64,000 nt of DNA from Achatina immaculata (lineage: Eukaryota > Mollusca > Gastropoda > Stylommatophora > Achatinidae). Shown here piece by piece: positions 50,928 to 62,350 of the stretch. Position numbers and translations under genes: made by a program. Each line of letters begins with the position of its first letter. Position 1 is the stretch's first letter. Under the pieces are notes generated by a model, which was not told the DNA's origin, made no database searches, and saw only the letters and a program-made list of their open reading frames with translations. The stretch spans positions 12,608,303 through 12,672,302 of the forward strand of contig CM019704.1 of NCBI GenBank assembly GCA_009760885.1, in the 5' to 3' direction.

Positions 50928-51415
50928 AAATCCAACATTATTTCTGTCATACCAGTTTGATGATTTTCTAAAGATACACAGAAGTTGACAGCATGGAGCA
51001 CGACTTGACATGTGCCACATCTCAAGCCAGATGTTCTAAGAGCAGCCTACGGCCTGTTTTATTTATGTTCTAAGAGCAGCCTACGGCCTGTTTTATTTTA
51101 TGCTGGGTAGGAGAAGAGGAGTGGCAGGCAGGGGAATGTCAAGTTGATAAATAAGAAAGCGAAAGTACAAGAGAGGAACATGAGAGTGTGAGAACAAGGA
51201 AATAAAGATGTTGAAGGAGAAAAAGTAAGAAAGAGATAGAACGTTAGATAATAATGTGAGAAAACAATAGATTTAATTTAGAGATAAAGGATGAAACAAA
51301 ATGAGAAAGATAAATTACAGACAAATAATGAAAAAAAAATGAAGGGGTTAAAATAAAGACAAAGAATGAAAGAAAAAAAATAGATATCAATTACAGACAA
51401 GCAAAGAAGGAAAAT
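50928..51415. other. A-rich stretch with a short direct repeat
   Basis: ATGTTCTAAGAGCAGCCTAC plus GGCCTGTTTTATTTA occurs twice (51030 and 51066). The rest is A/G-rich low complexity. No gene. Confidence 0.55.
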
Positions 51416-52952
51416 ATGCTGTCCAAAAGAAACACTAACTACTGATGACCCAATTTTAGCGATAAATTTGATACTCTATAGCTTTTTAAATTGAAAGGAT
51501 AAAATTTTTAATTGTACGTAATAATATCTAAGCGTTTAAACACTCACTTGACAGTTACTTGCATCTGTGTGACGAGAATTTGTTAATCCCCGGGGGTTCT
51601 CAAGTTAGTATGGTGTGTGGCCTCCGCTTTCATCTATCAGCGACTGGCATCTCCTGGGCATAGATGCGATCAGATGTCTGATGTGCGCCTGTGGGATGGC
51701 TGCCCACTCTTCCTGGAGTACCTGCTACAGATCACGACGATTGGCTGGAGAAACGTTTCGGCGACAAACATGTCTTTGCAGCTCATCCCATAGGTGCTAG
51801 ATCGGATTCATGCCTGGAGACAGGGATGGCCAGGGAAGGGTGAGAATGTTGTTGGCAGTCAGGAACTGTGTGGTGAACCGTGCAGAATGGGGTCTGGCGT
51901 TGTCCTGTTGAAACACATACCTTTGCGCAGCCAAAAATGGAAGGACTTGGGGTAGAAGAATTTCATTGATGTATAGTTGCGCATTCAAGCCTCCTTCAAT
52001 CTGCACCAATGGACTCCTTCCGTTGAAATTGATGATTCCCCATACCGTTACACCTCCACCACGGTACGGTGGAGCTTCATCAGCGCAATTTTGGGCAAAA
52101 TGTTCATTTGGCCTACGATAGACCCTTCTCCGCATATCATGGCGGTGCAACAAAAAGGAAGATACGTCACTAAACCTGACACGTCTCCACTGATTGCCAG
52201 TTGTCCAGGGCCGGTGCTAATTGGCCCAAACAAGTCGATTTTGGCGATGGCGTCTCGTTAAGACAGAATCTCAGTGAGGTCGTCGTGCCATCAGTCCAGC
52301 TTCATGCAGTCTGTTCCGGACAGTTTGATCAGACACACGACGTCCCGCAAGCAATGACTGGGCACTTGAGGAAGCTGTTGTAAATCTATTTCTGGGGTGA
52401 TGAACCAGAATAAAGCGATCATCATCTGCTGTAGTCACCCTGTGTTGTCCACTGCAGTGCCGGTCGTTAGCTGAGCCAGTGGCTTGGAAAAGGCGTCAAA
52501 GTCGACTGATGGTACTCTGCTGCACCTTTAAATGCCTGGCAACCTGACTTTGACTTTTGCCTGCTTGCAAGCGACCAATAGCAATGTTTCGTAAATTTTG
52601 CGATAGACGGGCCATAAGTGTCTGCTTGAAAATTAACTGAATTTGTTTGTGTAACCTCATCCTTTTATAGGGTTTCATTTGCATGGGAAGTGAGTTGTGC
52701 TCACCACAAAAATCATGACTTTTCCATAAACGCAACGCGAGTTATGGTAAACAAATGTGTGATTAGCAAGAGCAGCTACTGCGTTCTGACTATACACGAG
52801 AATAGCAAAATTCACGCTAAATCATGGACCTGATATCTTGGTGACAATTTTTGGTTTAGTTTGAGATACTCGGGAAAAAATTTTTGTCATAACATAAAAA
52901 AATGAAGCTTATATAAGCTATGCGTTTCTTTTTTTTTTTGTTTTGACAGTAT
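51416..52952 (-). mobile_element. Tc1-like element, copy 2
   Basis: It has the same family and ends as 23168-24660, in opposite orientation (left ATGCTGTCCAAAAGAAACAC, right TGCGTTTCTTTTTTTTTTTG and GACAGTATA). Sequence agreement is high through the whole element, including the non-coding flanks. Confidence 0.87.
51590..52615 (-). pseudogene. Tc1-like transposase, copy 2, catalytic Glu replaced by stop
   Basis: The minus strand starts [39 protein letters not shown]. Later parts are [76 protein letters not shown] (second Asp) and [15 protein letters not shown], followed by TAG at 51797-51799 and then HLWDELQRHVCRRNVSPANR. The TAG stands exactly at the catalytic Glu of DD34E. It is better preserved than copy 1 in the second half. 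Confidence 0.9.
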
Positions 52953-53033
52953 AATAATAAAGATAAAATTACAGCCAGTGTGAAAGAAAACAAGAGAGAT
53001 AACCCAGAGAAAATAATGGAAGAAAATGATAAA

Positions 53034-53400
53034 TTCATCATCATCATCATGTGCCATGCCTGGGGGCGTTAGCGACCATATCTCTCCACAGTTTCCCATC
53101 TTTCATGTTATTCATCAGTTCTGTTGTTGTGCATGTCCATGCCATTTTGCCAAACCATCTAAGATTTTCTCACTTGGTCTACCTCTGCCTTTCCAGTCTC
53201 CAATTTTCCCAGTTGTTACAACATACTCAGTCCCTCCTCTTCTCATTATATGACCTTGACTGTCTCCCCCGTAGCGTGTTATTAATGTTTGTTTCCCATT
53301 AGCTTTTCTTAGGCATTCTTCATTTGTTATATTTGGCTGTCCATGGTATTCTTAGCATTCTTCATAGGAACCATATTTAATTTGCCTCTAATACTCTTCT
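53034..53400 (-). mobile_element. LINE C/D-type 3' end with CAT tail
   Basis: After ATCATCATCATCATG the minus strand encodes KLWRDMVANAPRHGT-stop (the family's terminal motif), KGRGRPSEKILDGLAKWHG and IMRRGGTEYVVTTGKIGDW. 5'-truncated. Confidence 0.75.
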
Positions 53401-53734
53401 TCTTCTTCTTAGTGACCATGATTCATTTCCAGTAGTAGTACCGGCTCAATGTAGCATTTCAATACTCTTTTCCTAGTATCTGTTGACAAAGATGGATTGC
53501 ACAAAATAGATTTCATGTTATGAAATGTTACCTTTGCCTGTTTTTGGCCCCTGCGGCACACCTACATCTACCAACATACTTGAATTTGTGCAATTGTTTT
53601 AATATTTTACATTGCATTCCAGATATTAGTTCCGGAAAAAAAGAATTACAGAAATGAGAGAAATTTATTAAACTGAATAAATTTATATTTATTAAATATA
53701 CTTCACCTTGCACCTGCAACACCGGTTAAAATCC
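53401..53734. other. Unassigned stretch
   Basis: No gene or repeat supported. Confidence 0.5.
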
Positions 53735-54232
53735 AAAATCCTGTCCCAAGACACTAAAATAACAATCTACAAAACTATAATAAAACATCCGTCATACGTG
53801 GATCAGAAACGTGGAGTACACCAAAGAAAGATGAACAACAACTGCAGATCGTCGAGAACAAGATCCTAAGAAAAATCTTAACCAACAGTGATGAACGAAG
53901 AGTTAGAAAGAACACTGAATTGAACAGCTTATTTAAATACCAACAAATTATAAATGTCTTGAAACTGAACAGACTACACTGGCTGGGCCATGTAGAAAGA
54001 ATGGATGAGAACAGACAAACGAAAATTATGTAAGCACAAGAGATGAGGGAAACAAGACTAAGGGGTAGACCAAGACAGATATGGAAAGACAGCATAAAAA
54101 GAGGATATAAAAGAAATTGGTGTCACCATCTGGAGAGAGAAGATTAGGAATAGAGAGGAATGGAGGCGAACTTTATCTGCAGCAATGAGCCTTAATGACT
54201 CGGAAAGCTGAAGAAGAAGAAGAAGAAGAAAA
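53735..54232 (+). mobile_element. LINE E 3' end with GAA tail
   Basis: It reads QLQIVENKILRKILTNSDER, FKYQQIINVLKLNRLHWLGH, VERMDENRQTKI, RLRGRPRQIWKDSIKR and NREEWRRTLSAAMSLNDSES-stop, then GAAGAAGAAGAAG. It is another AP-endonuclease-type LINE C-terminus, distinct from A to D. Confidence 0.8.
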
Positions 54233-54394
54233 AAGAGATTTATTAGATAAAAAGAATGAAAGAAAATAATATGCGATAAATTACGAACAAAGAAATCATG
54301 AGAGCGATAAATTGCAAAAATGAAAGAAAATAAGAGATGTTTGAGATTGAAATTGAAAGGAGCGAAATGGACAAAGGGTGACAGAGAGATGTGA

Positions 54395-54536
54395 CAGAGA
54401 AAGAAAGAGAGAGATATATATGGAGAGAGAGAGAGAGAAAGAGAGAGAGTGAAAATTATGTGGAAAAATTAATATGAATACAAAGATAGAGACACAAAGA
54501 AAAAGAGGAGAAACAGACAGAGAAAGAGACAGAGAC

Positions 54537-54571
<35 letters not shown>

Positions 54572-54575
54572 TAGT
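54395..54575. repeat. GA-rich and (GACA)n low-complexity region
   Basis: GAGAGAGAGAGAAAG runs and ACAGACAGACAGACAG. Confidence 0.9.
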
Positions 54576-54624
54576 GTATGGGATAGAGAGGACAGAAAAA
54601 AGTGAAGTATTTTATGAATTATTG

Positions 54625-55168
54625 GGACGTTAGAATTAAAATTGCAAAAGCAGCATCGATCTTCAAGAATCTTGAGAACATGGCATTCAAAAGTTATGAG
54701 CACAAAAACCAAGTTAAGACTATTCAATTCAAATGTAACATCCACCCTCATTTATGCATGCCAAAACTGGAAACAAACTAAAGAAATATGCAAGAAAATA
54801 GACTCTTTTGAAAACAAATGCCTAAGGAAAATACTCGGTATCAAGTGGAACGAATTCAAGAACAATGCAGAGATAAGACAGATAGCTGAACAACAGCCAG
54901 TCTCATGGGTGATCAGGAAAAGGAGATGGACATATGTTGGTCATGTGATGAGAAGAAACGATCAGAGAATCCTAAAACAAGCTATCAAGGCCGAAGAAAA
55001 AGAGGCAGACCACGTGAAACTCTAAAGAGGACGTTGTTAAGAGAGGCCAAATTAATAGGCATAAAATCCCTTGACAAGGTTGAAAAGCTCGCCGAAAACA
55101 AGAAACATTGGCAAACTACCTTGTGAGCCCTATATGACGTTTAACGGCACAGGAAGGATATAAGATAT
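54625..55168 (+). mobile_element. LINE A copy 4, 3' end
   Basis: It reads [76 protein letters not shown] and [18 protein letters not shown]. It ends GGCACAGGAAGGATATAAGA. Two frameshifts. 5'-truncated. Confidence 0.88.
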
Positions 55169-55199
55169 AAGGACATAGCATTAACAAGCTGGTTTTGCG

Positions 55200-55640
55200 T
55201 TACAAGGACCAATCTCCTTCAACTTGCATCTTTTGTCTTCAAATTTATTTCGTCCTCAGATATACTGTATCTGTAGAAAATGGTCCTAGCTCTGTCTGTT
55301 GCTGGTCTTGGGGAGCCGCTTGAGACACGCCCATACTTGTTCGGCCTTTGACATCAGCACTTTCTTCAGTGTGTTTAGGGAGATGACTACAATGTTGTGT
55401 TCATTGTGTGTTGCCCTTGATCTAGCATTTATTTGGGATTTGCAACCACTGCTCTTTGTTATATGTAATGCATGTTGTATGTGATAGGTACTTTGGAGGA
55501 AGCTGTTTTGCATTTGTTCGTCGAGGTGTGTTTGATGGATTTGCACAGGTCCGATTTGTCCATTGTGACGAGGCCCTCTGGTTTGGGCCTTGCTGATAGC
55601 AGATGGGCTTTGTTATTTCCGCTGATTCCGGCATGGCTTG
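55200..55640 (-). mobile_element. RNase H-bearing LINE (I-like), C-terminal half
   Basis: The minus strand carries HAGISGNNKAHLLSA in shifted frames, then KPEGLVTMDKSDLCKSIKHT. It continues the RNase H found at 56110-56420, after an interruption by AT arrays. The late RNase H Asp (usual GNE.AD.LA) is His in NNKAHLLS. Confidence 0.6.
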
Positions 55641-55644
55641 GACA

Positions 55645-55696
<52 letters not shown>

Positions 55697-55711
55697 TTTT
55701 TGATGTGGACA

Positions 55712-55755
<44 letters not shown>

Positions 55756-55852
55756 ATGCGATATTTTTATGTGGACAGTATATATATGTGATGTTTTTTA
55801 TGTGGACAGTATACATATGTGATGTCTTTGATGTGGACAGTATATATATGTG

Positions 55853-55887
<35 letters not shown>

Positions 55888-56109
55888 CCTTAAGTGTCCA
55901 GGGCACATGGGGCTTCCACAAGGCTTTTCCACAAATGGCTGTCCTTCGCCTTTTTTTCTACTCTTGCCCGGGTGAGCCCTCTATTGCTCAACATCCTTTC
56001 TGTTGTTCTTCTCCATGTCTCTTTTGGTCTACCCTTACTTCTGCTCCCCTGTGGTGTATATATATGGTGTTTTTTATGTGGACATTATATATATTTGATG
56101 TTTTTGATG
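55641..56109. repeat. (AT)n and TGTGGACAGTATA minisatellite, with a LINE tail inside
   Basis: Several long (AT)n tracts separated by GATGTTTTTTATGTGGACAG. A separate LINE 3' end lies at 55885-56060. Confidence 0.9.
55885..56060 (-). mobile_element. LINE F 3' end
   Basis: The minus strand encodes RHGEEQQKGC-type then AICGKALWKPHVPWTLK. The ending (HLWKSLVEAPCALDT-like) is that of another jockey/RTE-type LINE. It is embedded between AT tracts. Confidence 0.6.
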
Positions 56110-56420
56110 TGGGATTTATTAATTAATTCTTGCCATTCACTTCTAATGGCTTTTTGTTCCACTTTCCTTAATATATTTTGAGAGTCGGAAATGATGGTGA
56201 TGCAGTATTGTTTCTGTATCACCATCCATTTTAATGCTTGTGTGATGGCCTATATTTCCATGTGCACACTTGATCAGGTGTTTGTTTAAACCCTAGACAT
56301 GAGTTTGAGTGTTTTACCTCCTTGGTACGCTGCAAAAGCCCAACTGCTTCTAGTTCCCCTGCTCACCGATTTGTCCGTATAAATGATTATGCCCAGAGGA
56401 GTTGTATGTTTGTTCATGAG
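56110..56420 (-). mobile_element. RNase H-bearing LINE (I-like), N-terminal half of RNase H
   Basis: The minus strand reads IIIYTDKSVSRGTRSSWAFA, AYQGGKTLKLMSRV, SSVHMEI, AITQALKWMVIQKQYC and ITIISDSQNILRKVEQKAIR. The order YTD, ME, SDS is that of an RNase H catalytic core, expected in I-clade LINEs. YTDGS is changed to YTDKS. Its first strand is also the start of the minisatellite to the right. Confidence 0.8.
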
Positions 56421-57422
56421 TTCGTATAAATGACAGAGGAGTTGTATGTTTGTTCATGAGTTCGTATAAATGACAGAGGAGTTGTATGTTTGTTCATGAG
56501 TTCGTATAAATGATTATGCCCAGAGGAGTTGTATGTTTGTTCATGAGTTCGTATAAATGACAGAGGAGTTGTATGTTTGTTCATGAGTTCGTATAAATGA
56601 CAGAGGAGTTGTATGTTTGTTCATGAGTTCGTATAAATGATTATGCCCAGAGGAGTTGTATGTTTGTTCATGAGTTCGTATAAATGACAGAGGAGTTGTA
56701 TGTTTGTTCATGAGTTCGTATAAATGATTGTGCTCAGAGGAGTTGTATGTTTGTTCATGAGTCCGTATAAATGACAGAGGAGTTGTATGTTTGTTCATGA
56801 GTTCGTATAAATGACAGAGGAGTTGTATGTTTGTTCATGAGTTCGTATAAATGACAGAAAAGTTGTATGTTTGTTCATGAGTTCGTATAAATGATTGTGC
56901 TCAGAGGAGTTGTATGTTTGTTCATGAGTTCGTATAAATGACAGAGGAGTTGTATGTTTGTTCATGAGTTCGTATAAATGACAGAGGAGTTGTATGTTTG
57001 TTCATGAGTTCGTATAAATGACAGAAAAGTTGTATGTTTGTTCATGAGTTCGTATAAATGATTGTGCTCAGAGGAGTTGTATGTTTGTTCATGAATTCGT
57101 ATAAATGACAGAGGAGTTGTATGTTTGTTCATGAGTTCTTATAAATGACAGAGGAGTTGTATGTTTGTTCATGAGTCCGTATAAATGACAGAGGACTTGT
57201 ATGTTTGTTCATGAGTCCGTATAAATGACAGGAGTTGTATGTTTGTTCATGAGTTCGTATAAATGATAGAGGAGTTGTATGTTTGTTCATGAGTTCATAT
57301 AAATGACAGAGGAGTTGTATGTTTGTTCATGAGTTCGTATAAATGACAGAGGAGTTGTATGTTTGTTTATGAGTTCGTATAAATGACAGAGGAGATGTAT
57401 GTTTGTTCATGAGTTCGTATAT
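56400..57422. repeat. About 40-bp minisatellite grown from LINE RNase H sequence
   Basis: About 25 units of GAGGAGTTGTATGTTTGTTC plus ATGAGTTCGTATAAATGACA, with a longer form ending GATTATGCCCAGAG. The leftmost unit is continuous with the RNase H frame (minus: MNKHTTPLGIIIYTDK), so the array began by tandem duplication of that coding segment. Confidence 0.92.
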
Positions 57423-57439
57423 TTCCTCCGCCCATTATG

Positions 57440-57850
57440 TATAATTTTTTAGTGAACTTAGGCTTTTCAGTACATAATGTCCTATTATATGGTTCAGAGA
57501 CATGGGTTATGGCCAAGACAATACAACAAAGGATACAACCATTCATGAACTACTGCTTGAGGAGAATTTTAAACATTATATAGCAGGACAAGATCAGGAA
57601 CGAGGAGAACTGGGAAAGGGCAGGACAAGAACCTATGAACCTACAAATCGTGTCTAGGAAGTGGAGGTGAATTGGTCACACTCTGAGGAAACCCGACACC
57701 AACATAGCAAGACAGGCACTGACATGGAATCCTCAAGGAAACAGAAAACAAGAAGACCTAGACTTACTTGGAGAAGAGAAATTATGACATTGCTCACAGA
57801 CAAGGGGTGCACATGGAAGGAAGCAGAGAATAATTCCAAGAACAGAATAA
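57440..57850 (+). mobile_element. LINE G C-terminal part
   Basis: It reads [65 protein letters not shown], then [20 protein letters not shown] and GCTWKEAENNSKNR across one frameshift. It is interrupted at 57853 by another element; its last part is at 58286. Confidence 0.82.
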
Positions 57851-57854
57851 TGTT

Positions 57855-58280
57855 TATGAATAATGTTTATTTTTCAAGGGTAAAGAATTGGGCACGCAGG
57901 CCCGTCTTACAATCTGCCCTTCATCACTCCATCTTTCATTCTTCCCACACACTTGATTTAGTACAAATATACAAATTAAATTAGGAAAAAACATATCAAA
58001 AGAGTGTAAGATTTAACAAATACATTCAAAGTAAAAGAGAAGAAGTAATTAACCTAATAAAATAGCACTCACGCACACATACACACGCAGACATATGCAT
58101 AAACAAAAATACATTGTAAATACAGATCTTCTAACATATGTTTTTTTTAACAAACATTAAAATAATTTCTAACAATGTCTAACAAGTTGCTTTTCTATGT
58201 CATTTTAGTACTTGATGGTTGGCGAGTCACGTGTTGAGAGAGTGCTGGTTATTCTATGGAGGCATATAATTACAAGCAAG
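57855..58280 (-). mobile_element. Dispersed element (relative at 17883), inserted in LINE G
   Basis: TTTATTTTTCAAGGGTAAAG, AATTGGGCACGCAGGCCCGT and CTGCCCTTCATCA match 17900-17990. AATAATG words on both sides (57847-57860, 58285-58292) may be a target-site duplication. The interior is AT-rich and non-coding. Confidence 0.55.
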
Positions 58281-58285
58281 TAAAT

Positions 58286-58345
58286 AATGAAACAGAGATG
58301 GCTGGAGAGCCTTTATCCGTGGCCTATGCTCCCAAGGAGTGAAAG
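58286..58345 (+). mobile_element. LINE G, last codons and GAT tail
   Basis: ACAGAGATGGCTGGAGAGCC encodes the RWRAFIRGLCSQGVKGDDD ending of the family, completing the LINE cut at 57853. It ends in GATGATGATAATG. Confidence 0.7.
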
Positions 58346-59037
58346 GCGATGATGATAATGTTACTTTGTCTCTGTTCGTCATTATCTTCTGTTGTTCCAT
58401 ACTTTATTGGTAAATTGTCAAATATAATAGATTTCTATCCTGTTACTTTCTCTGTTCGTCTGGAGAGAAAGTTGAAGTAACTGTACATCCAGGATATTTC
58501 AACTTGTTCACTTATTCAAGATTATTTCCATCAATGTTATATTGATCATTGTGGTTGTGCTGTGGTCTTGGTGATGCTTATTATCAGTACTAACGTGTCA
58601 CACGTCATGGCTACATGGCTTCTCAGTCAATGTAGAAAGTCTTCCGGTGAGTCTCAAAAGTTGCATCGTCAGCAAACAAAAGTTCATTGGTTCGGGCTTG
58701 AGTTTGGCTTGGCTTTTCTGCATTACTTCATTCATCATTACTCTCTCTCTCTCTCTCTCTCTCTCTGCTCTGCTCTTTCTGTCTGTATGTGTGTGTGAAA
58801 AATAATTATGTATGTTGTAATATAATGGCACTTTTTGTTTTAAGCAGGCAAATGGTTTTTCTTGCATAATTTTTCTGAACAGCTCTTTTCATTGCTTTTG
58901 GCAAGGGGCGAGTGAGGATGCAGCAGGCTTACTCAAGCTGAATGAGACAACGATCAGTAACCCACAGCTAATTGCTTTCTTCAGGACTGGGAAGCAAGAG
59001 CTGACTATGACCATATTCTACCTCTCAGTGCTGCCCC
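58346..59037. other. Unassigned stretch with (CT)n
   Basis: (CT)n at 58739-58768. Nothing else is recognised. Confidence 0.5.
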
Positions 59038-59718
59038 TGGATACAGACAGCCAACTGTATAGACAACAACTGTATAGACAGCCAACGGTAAAGACAGCCA
59101 ACTGTATAGACAACCAACTGTAAAGACAGCCAACTGTATAGACCAACTAACTGTATAGATAACCAACTGTAAAGACAGCCAGCTGTATAGATAACAACTG
59201 TAAAGACAGCCAACTGTATAGACAACAACTGTAAAGACACCCAACTGTATAGACAACAACTGTAAAGACAACCAACTGTATAGACCAACTAATTGTATAG
59301 ATAACCAACTGTAAAGACAGCCAACTGTATAGACAACAACTGTATAGATAACCAACTGTATAGATAACCAACTGTACAGACAGCCAACTGTATAGACAAC
59401 CAACTGCACAGGCAATCAACTGTATAGACAACCAACTGCACAGACAACTAACTGTATAGACAACCAACTGTACAGACAAGAAACTGTATAGATAACCAAA
59501 TATATAGACTATCAACTGTATAGACAACTAACTGTACAGACAACAACTGTATAGACAACCAACTGTACAGACACCAACTGTATGGGCAACTAACTGTATA
59601 GACAACTAACTGTATAGAGAACCAACTGCACAGATAACCTACTGTATAGATACCTAACTGTACAGACAACTAACTGTATAGACAACCAACTGCACAGAGA
59701 ACTAACTGTATAGAGATT
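59038..59718. repeat. 15-16-bp minisatellite
   Basis: Over 40 units of AACTGTATAGACAACC with GTAAAGACAGCC and GTACAGACAA variants. Reverse-strand open frames (VYTVGCLYSW repeats) are artefacts. Confidence 0.95.
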
Positions 59719-59919
59719 GCAACAGGAGAACGAATCCGGTCCTAAATATGTGCAGAGCCGAAGTTGGATTAGTTGAACTGAAAATAACAGCGACATAACG
59801 TAAACAATGCCTTTCTGAAAGAAGAAGAAGAATAAATGGTACTGCATTTGGAAGTTCTGAAATGCACTCTCGATAACAAAACATATTTTGTTCAGTGCCA
59901 CAGAAGTTGCCATATAAAT
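59719..59919. other. Unassigned spacer
   Basis: Nothing recognised. Confidence 0.5.
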
Positions 59920-60094
59920 TGGAGGTTATGAAATACCAGAGATTAGATATGCTGATGACACAGTATTACTGTCCACAACAAAAAAGGAATTAAAAAAAAC
60001 TAATTATGTCAGTCCGTTAGAATAGTGAAAAGCAAAACCTCAATCGAAGAAAACTAAATTGATGACAACTGACAAAACAAATAAGGCAGCTGAA

Positions 60095-60125
<31 letters not shown>

Positions 60126-60602
60126 ACTGAGGAAAAATTGGAAGAGGTGGAGAGTTTTGAATATCTTGGATCGTTACTAACTAATAATGGAGATACAACG
60201 AGGGAAATTAAAGGAGGCCACCTATCGCTCTTCAAAAAGTAAAACAACTAAATAAGCTGTGAAGAGGAACAGACAGAACTACAAAAATAAGATTTTTAAG
60301 GGCGTGCATCTTTCCTGTGAGACTTGGACACTTAACAAAACAGCTGAGAAACACACGAATGCCTTTGAATGCAAAAGATACAGAAGAGTTCTTCAAATAT
60401 CATGGACACAAAAAAAAGAACAAATATATCCATACTACAAGAACTTAGTAGTGAAGAAGGCGGGCTAGTAAGGAGGATTAAACAGAGAAAACTTAACGAA
60501 GGTGGCTGTAAGACATTGTTGATAATATGCAAATGGATGCATCAGCAGCAGAGCATTTTGCTTACAACCGAGAGGCCTACAGGAAAGTTGTTAGGGAGGC
60601 AT
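59920..60602 (+). pseudogene. LINE B copy 7, cut by Penelope element 2
   Basis: It starts at [20 protein letters not shown] (motif C). An AT microsatellite (60096-60122) replaces ICINEE. It continues [40 protein letters not shown] and [12 protein letters not shown] with frameshifts, to EAYRKVVREA, then stops at the PLE border. Several deletions (about 25 bp at LRACIFP...YACETW). Confidence 0.85.
60096..60122. repeat. (AT)n inside LINE B coding sequence
   Basis: GAAATATATATATATATATA and more where other copies read GAAATATGTATTAATGAGG. Confidence 0.9.
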
Positions 60603-60657
60603 AATGTATAAACTAGGAAAAAAGTAGGAGCAGCTTTATTACTTAATTATTACAAAA

Positions 60658-60691
60658 TTGTGACGTTTCGGCGAGAGCCTTAATCATACAA
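60658..60691 (-). ncRNA. Hammerhead-ribozyme-like segment in PLE tail (copy 4)
   Basis: Same fold as the other copies. The only change within the 34 bases is in the stem II loop (TCAC to TCTC), leaving the stems GGC/GCC and TTGT/ACAA intact. Confidence 0.45.
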
Positions 60692-60808
60692 AAACATACA
60701 GGATGAAGAAATAGGAAGAGGAGATAAAGTATAGATTCACATGAATGCTATTTTTAAAAAAATTCAATAATGAATATAGTACTTAGCTGTAACTGTAAGA
60801 AGATGTGG

Positions 60809-61379
60809 CTTGTCCACCGACAGCCACACCTATTTACTTTACACCTCCTCCCATCCTTAAGCTTGTAAGAACTTCATCCCATACTCCCAAGTCCTCCGTC
60901 TTTGGCGCATATGTCAGATAATTTGGACCTTATAGATAAGTCCAACAAGTTATTAGAAATTTCCCGTCATCGCCACTACCCAGAAAATGTCCTTTGTGAA
61001 GCCTTCAACCATATCCAACTAGTGTACCGCAAAGAAGCATTCAGAAAAAAAGGCTGTTACTCCATCGGACAGAGATAAGTTAATACTACCTTTCCACCCG
61101 CATGGTCAGATGGTTAAGAACATTCTTTATCGTCATCTGCCAATAATTCAGCTCGACCCAGACACTCGCGACATTTTCTCTCATCTACCCGTTGGCATAC
61201 AAACGTGAGCCAAACCTGGACATCCTCGTCCACAGCCACTTGAAGCGGAGCTTTTCATATGCTGGTACCAGAAAACGTAACCGCCCCCGCTGCGTTACCT
61301 GCCCTGTAATCTGGGAAACGAAAACAATCATCTTTCCCAAAACTATCATCACACTTCATGAGGGATTCACATGCGATAA
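60809..61379 (+). pseudogene. PLE 2 coding part, before the insertion
   Basis: It reads DSHTYLLYTSSHP, then with stops and shifts VTPSDRDKLILPFHPHGQMV, KNILYRHLPIIQLDPDTRDI, EPNLDILVHSHLKRSFSYAG and RKRNRPRCVTCPVIWETKTI. It ends at HEGFTC. It is homologous to 43970-44555. Confidence 0.87.
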
Positions 61380-62056
61380 AACAGAATACTCAGGTGGTGA
61401 TTCATTCTATCTTCTGCGTGTAGAATGTAAACTGTAGATGTATTGGTATTCATTTCTGTGTATATTTCCACTATTATCCGCTGGAATAATGTTCTTTCTT
61501 ACATTACTATTCTACGTTGTTTTGCGTCTGTTTTGTTACTCACTTCACAGACTTACTTGCTCCCAGGTTCATTCTCTCTCAGTGGAAATAGTAATACAGA
61601 AGCAGCAACTTTACAGCTGAAATGACTTTAATGATGCACGAGGTGACAATGAGTCGATGAGCGATATGACGAGAACGACAAAGGCCTCAACAAAATCCAT
61701 GGACACTAGACTGGACATCTCCACGATATATGTTCCCGGCAGACTACTGTCGCCATCAGAACAATCTAATACACTCTATTCTACATCTATCTCACTAAAC
61801 AACATTTCTAACAGCCTAATCTACGTCTATCTCAGACGATACACAAAACACAACTGTCCCTCAGTCATATGATTTCTCTCTCACCTGAACTTTTTCCTGT
61901 CATTCCCCATCCGTGACCCTCGTGCAACCCGAGACAAAGGAGATGGACTCTACTCACAAACAACTGATTACTTTAGAAGATAACTCATTTTATACAAATG
62001 TTCCAATTCTCAGAAGAGTTATCTATCTTACATCCTAACATTCAATATACTGCTAT
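61380..62056. mobile_element. Unknown 0.68-kb insertion in PLE 2
   Basis: It separates HEGFTC from the GIY-YIG part, which are adjacent in PLE 1. The flanks ATGCGATA and ATAGATAG suggest a 4-5 bp duplication (GATA). It has no long frame or TG...CA ends. The interior contains ATCTATCTCACTAAACAAC and ACGTCTATCTCAGACGATAC. It may be a solo LTR or a non-autonomous DNA element. Confidence 0.6.
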
Positions 62057-62059
62057 AGA

Positions 62060-62350
62060 TAGTCCCGTAATGTGATATATGTCATCATATGGAAAAGATG
62101 CAGGACAACGTATATTGGTGAGACTGACCTCAGATTAGGGGACCGCATGCAGAAACACCTGTACGATATCACCCAACATGGTTTGAAACCAGTCCCAAAT
62201 CATTTCAATGGCCCCAACCACAGAGGCAAATCTGATTTTCTGGTAACAGCCATCAAACAATGTCGCGCAGATGACACAAGCCGCCTAGCGCTTGAGAACC
62301 GCTACATTCAAGATTATGGGATGCTGGCACCACACGGGCTCACTATTCAG
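62060..62350 (+). pseudogene. PLE 2 GIY-YIG endonuclease part
   Basis: It reads VIYVIIWKRCRTTYIGETDL, RLGDRMQKHLYDITQHGLKP, FNGPNHRGKSDFLVTAIKQC and TSRLALENRYIQDYGMLAPH. GIY (VIY) and YIG are both present. The Cys of VCKRC is Trp. It is a close relative of PLE 1. Confidence 0.9.

Noticed and set aside
59005..59715. Several reverse-strand frames rich in VYTVGCLYSW
   Set aside because: Direct translation of the 15-16-bp minisatellite; no start context or homology.
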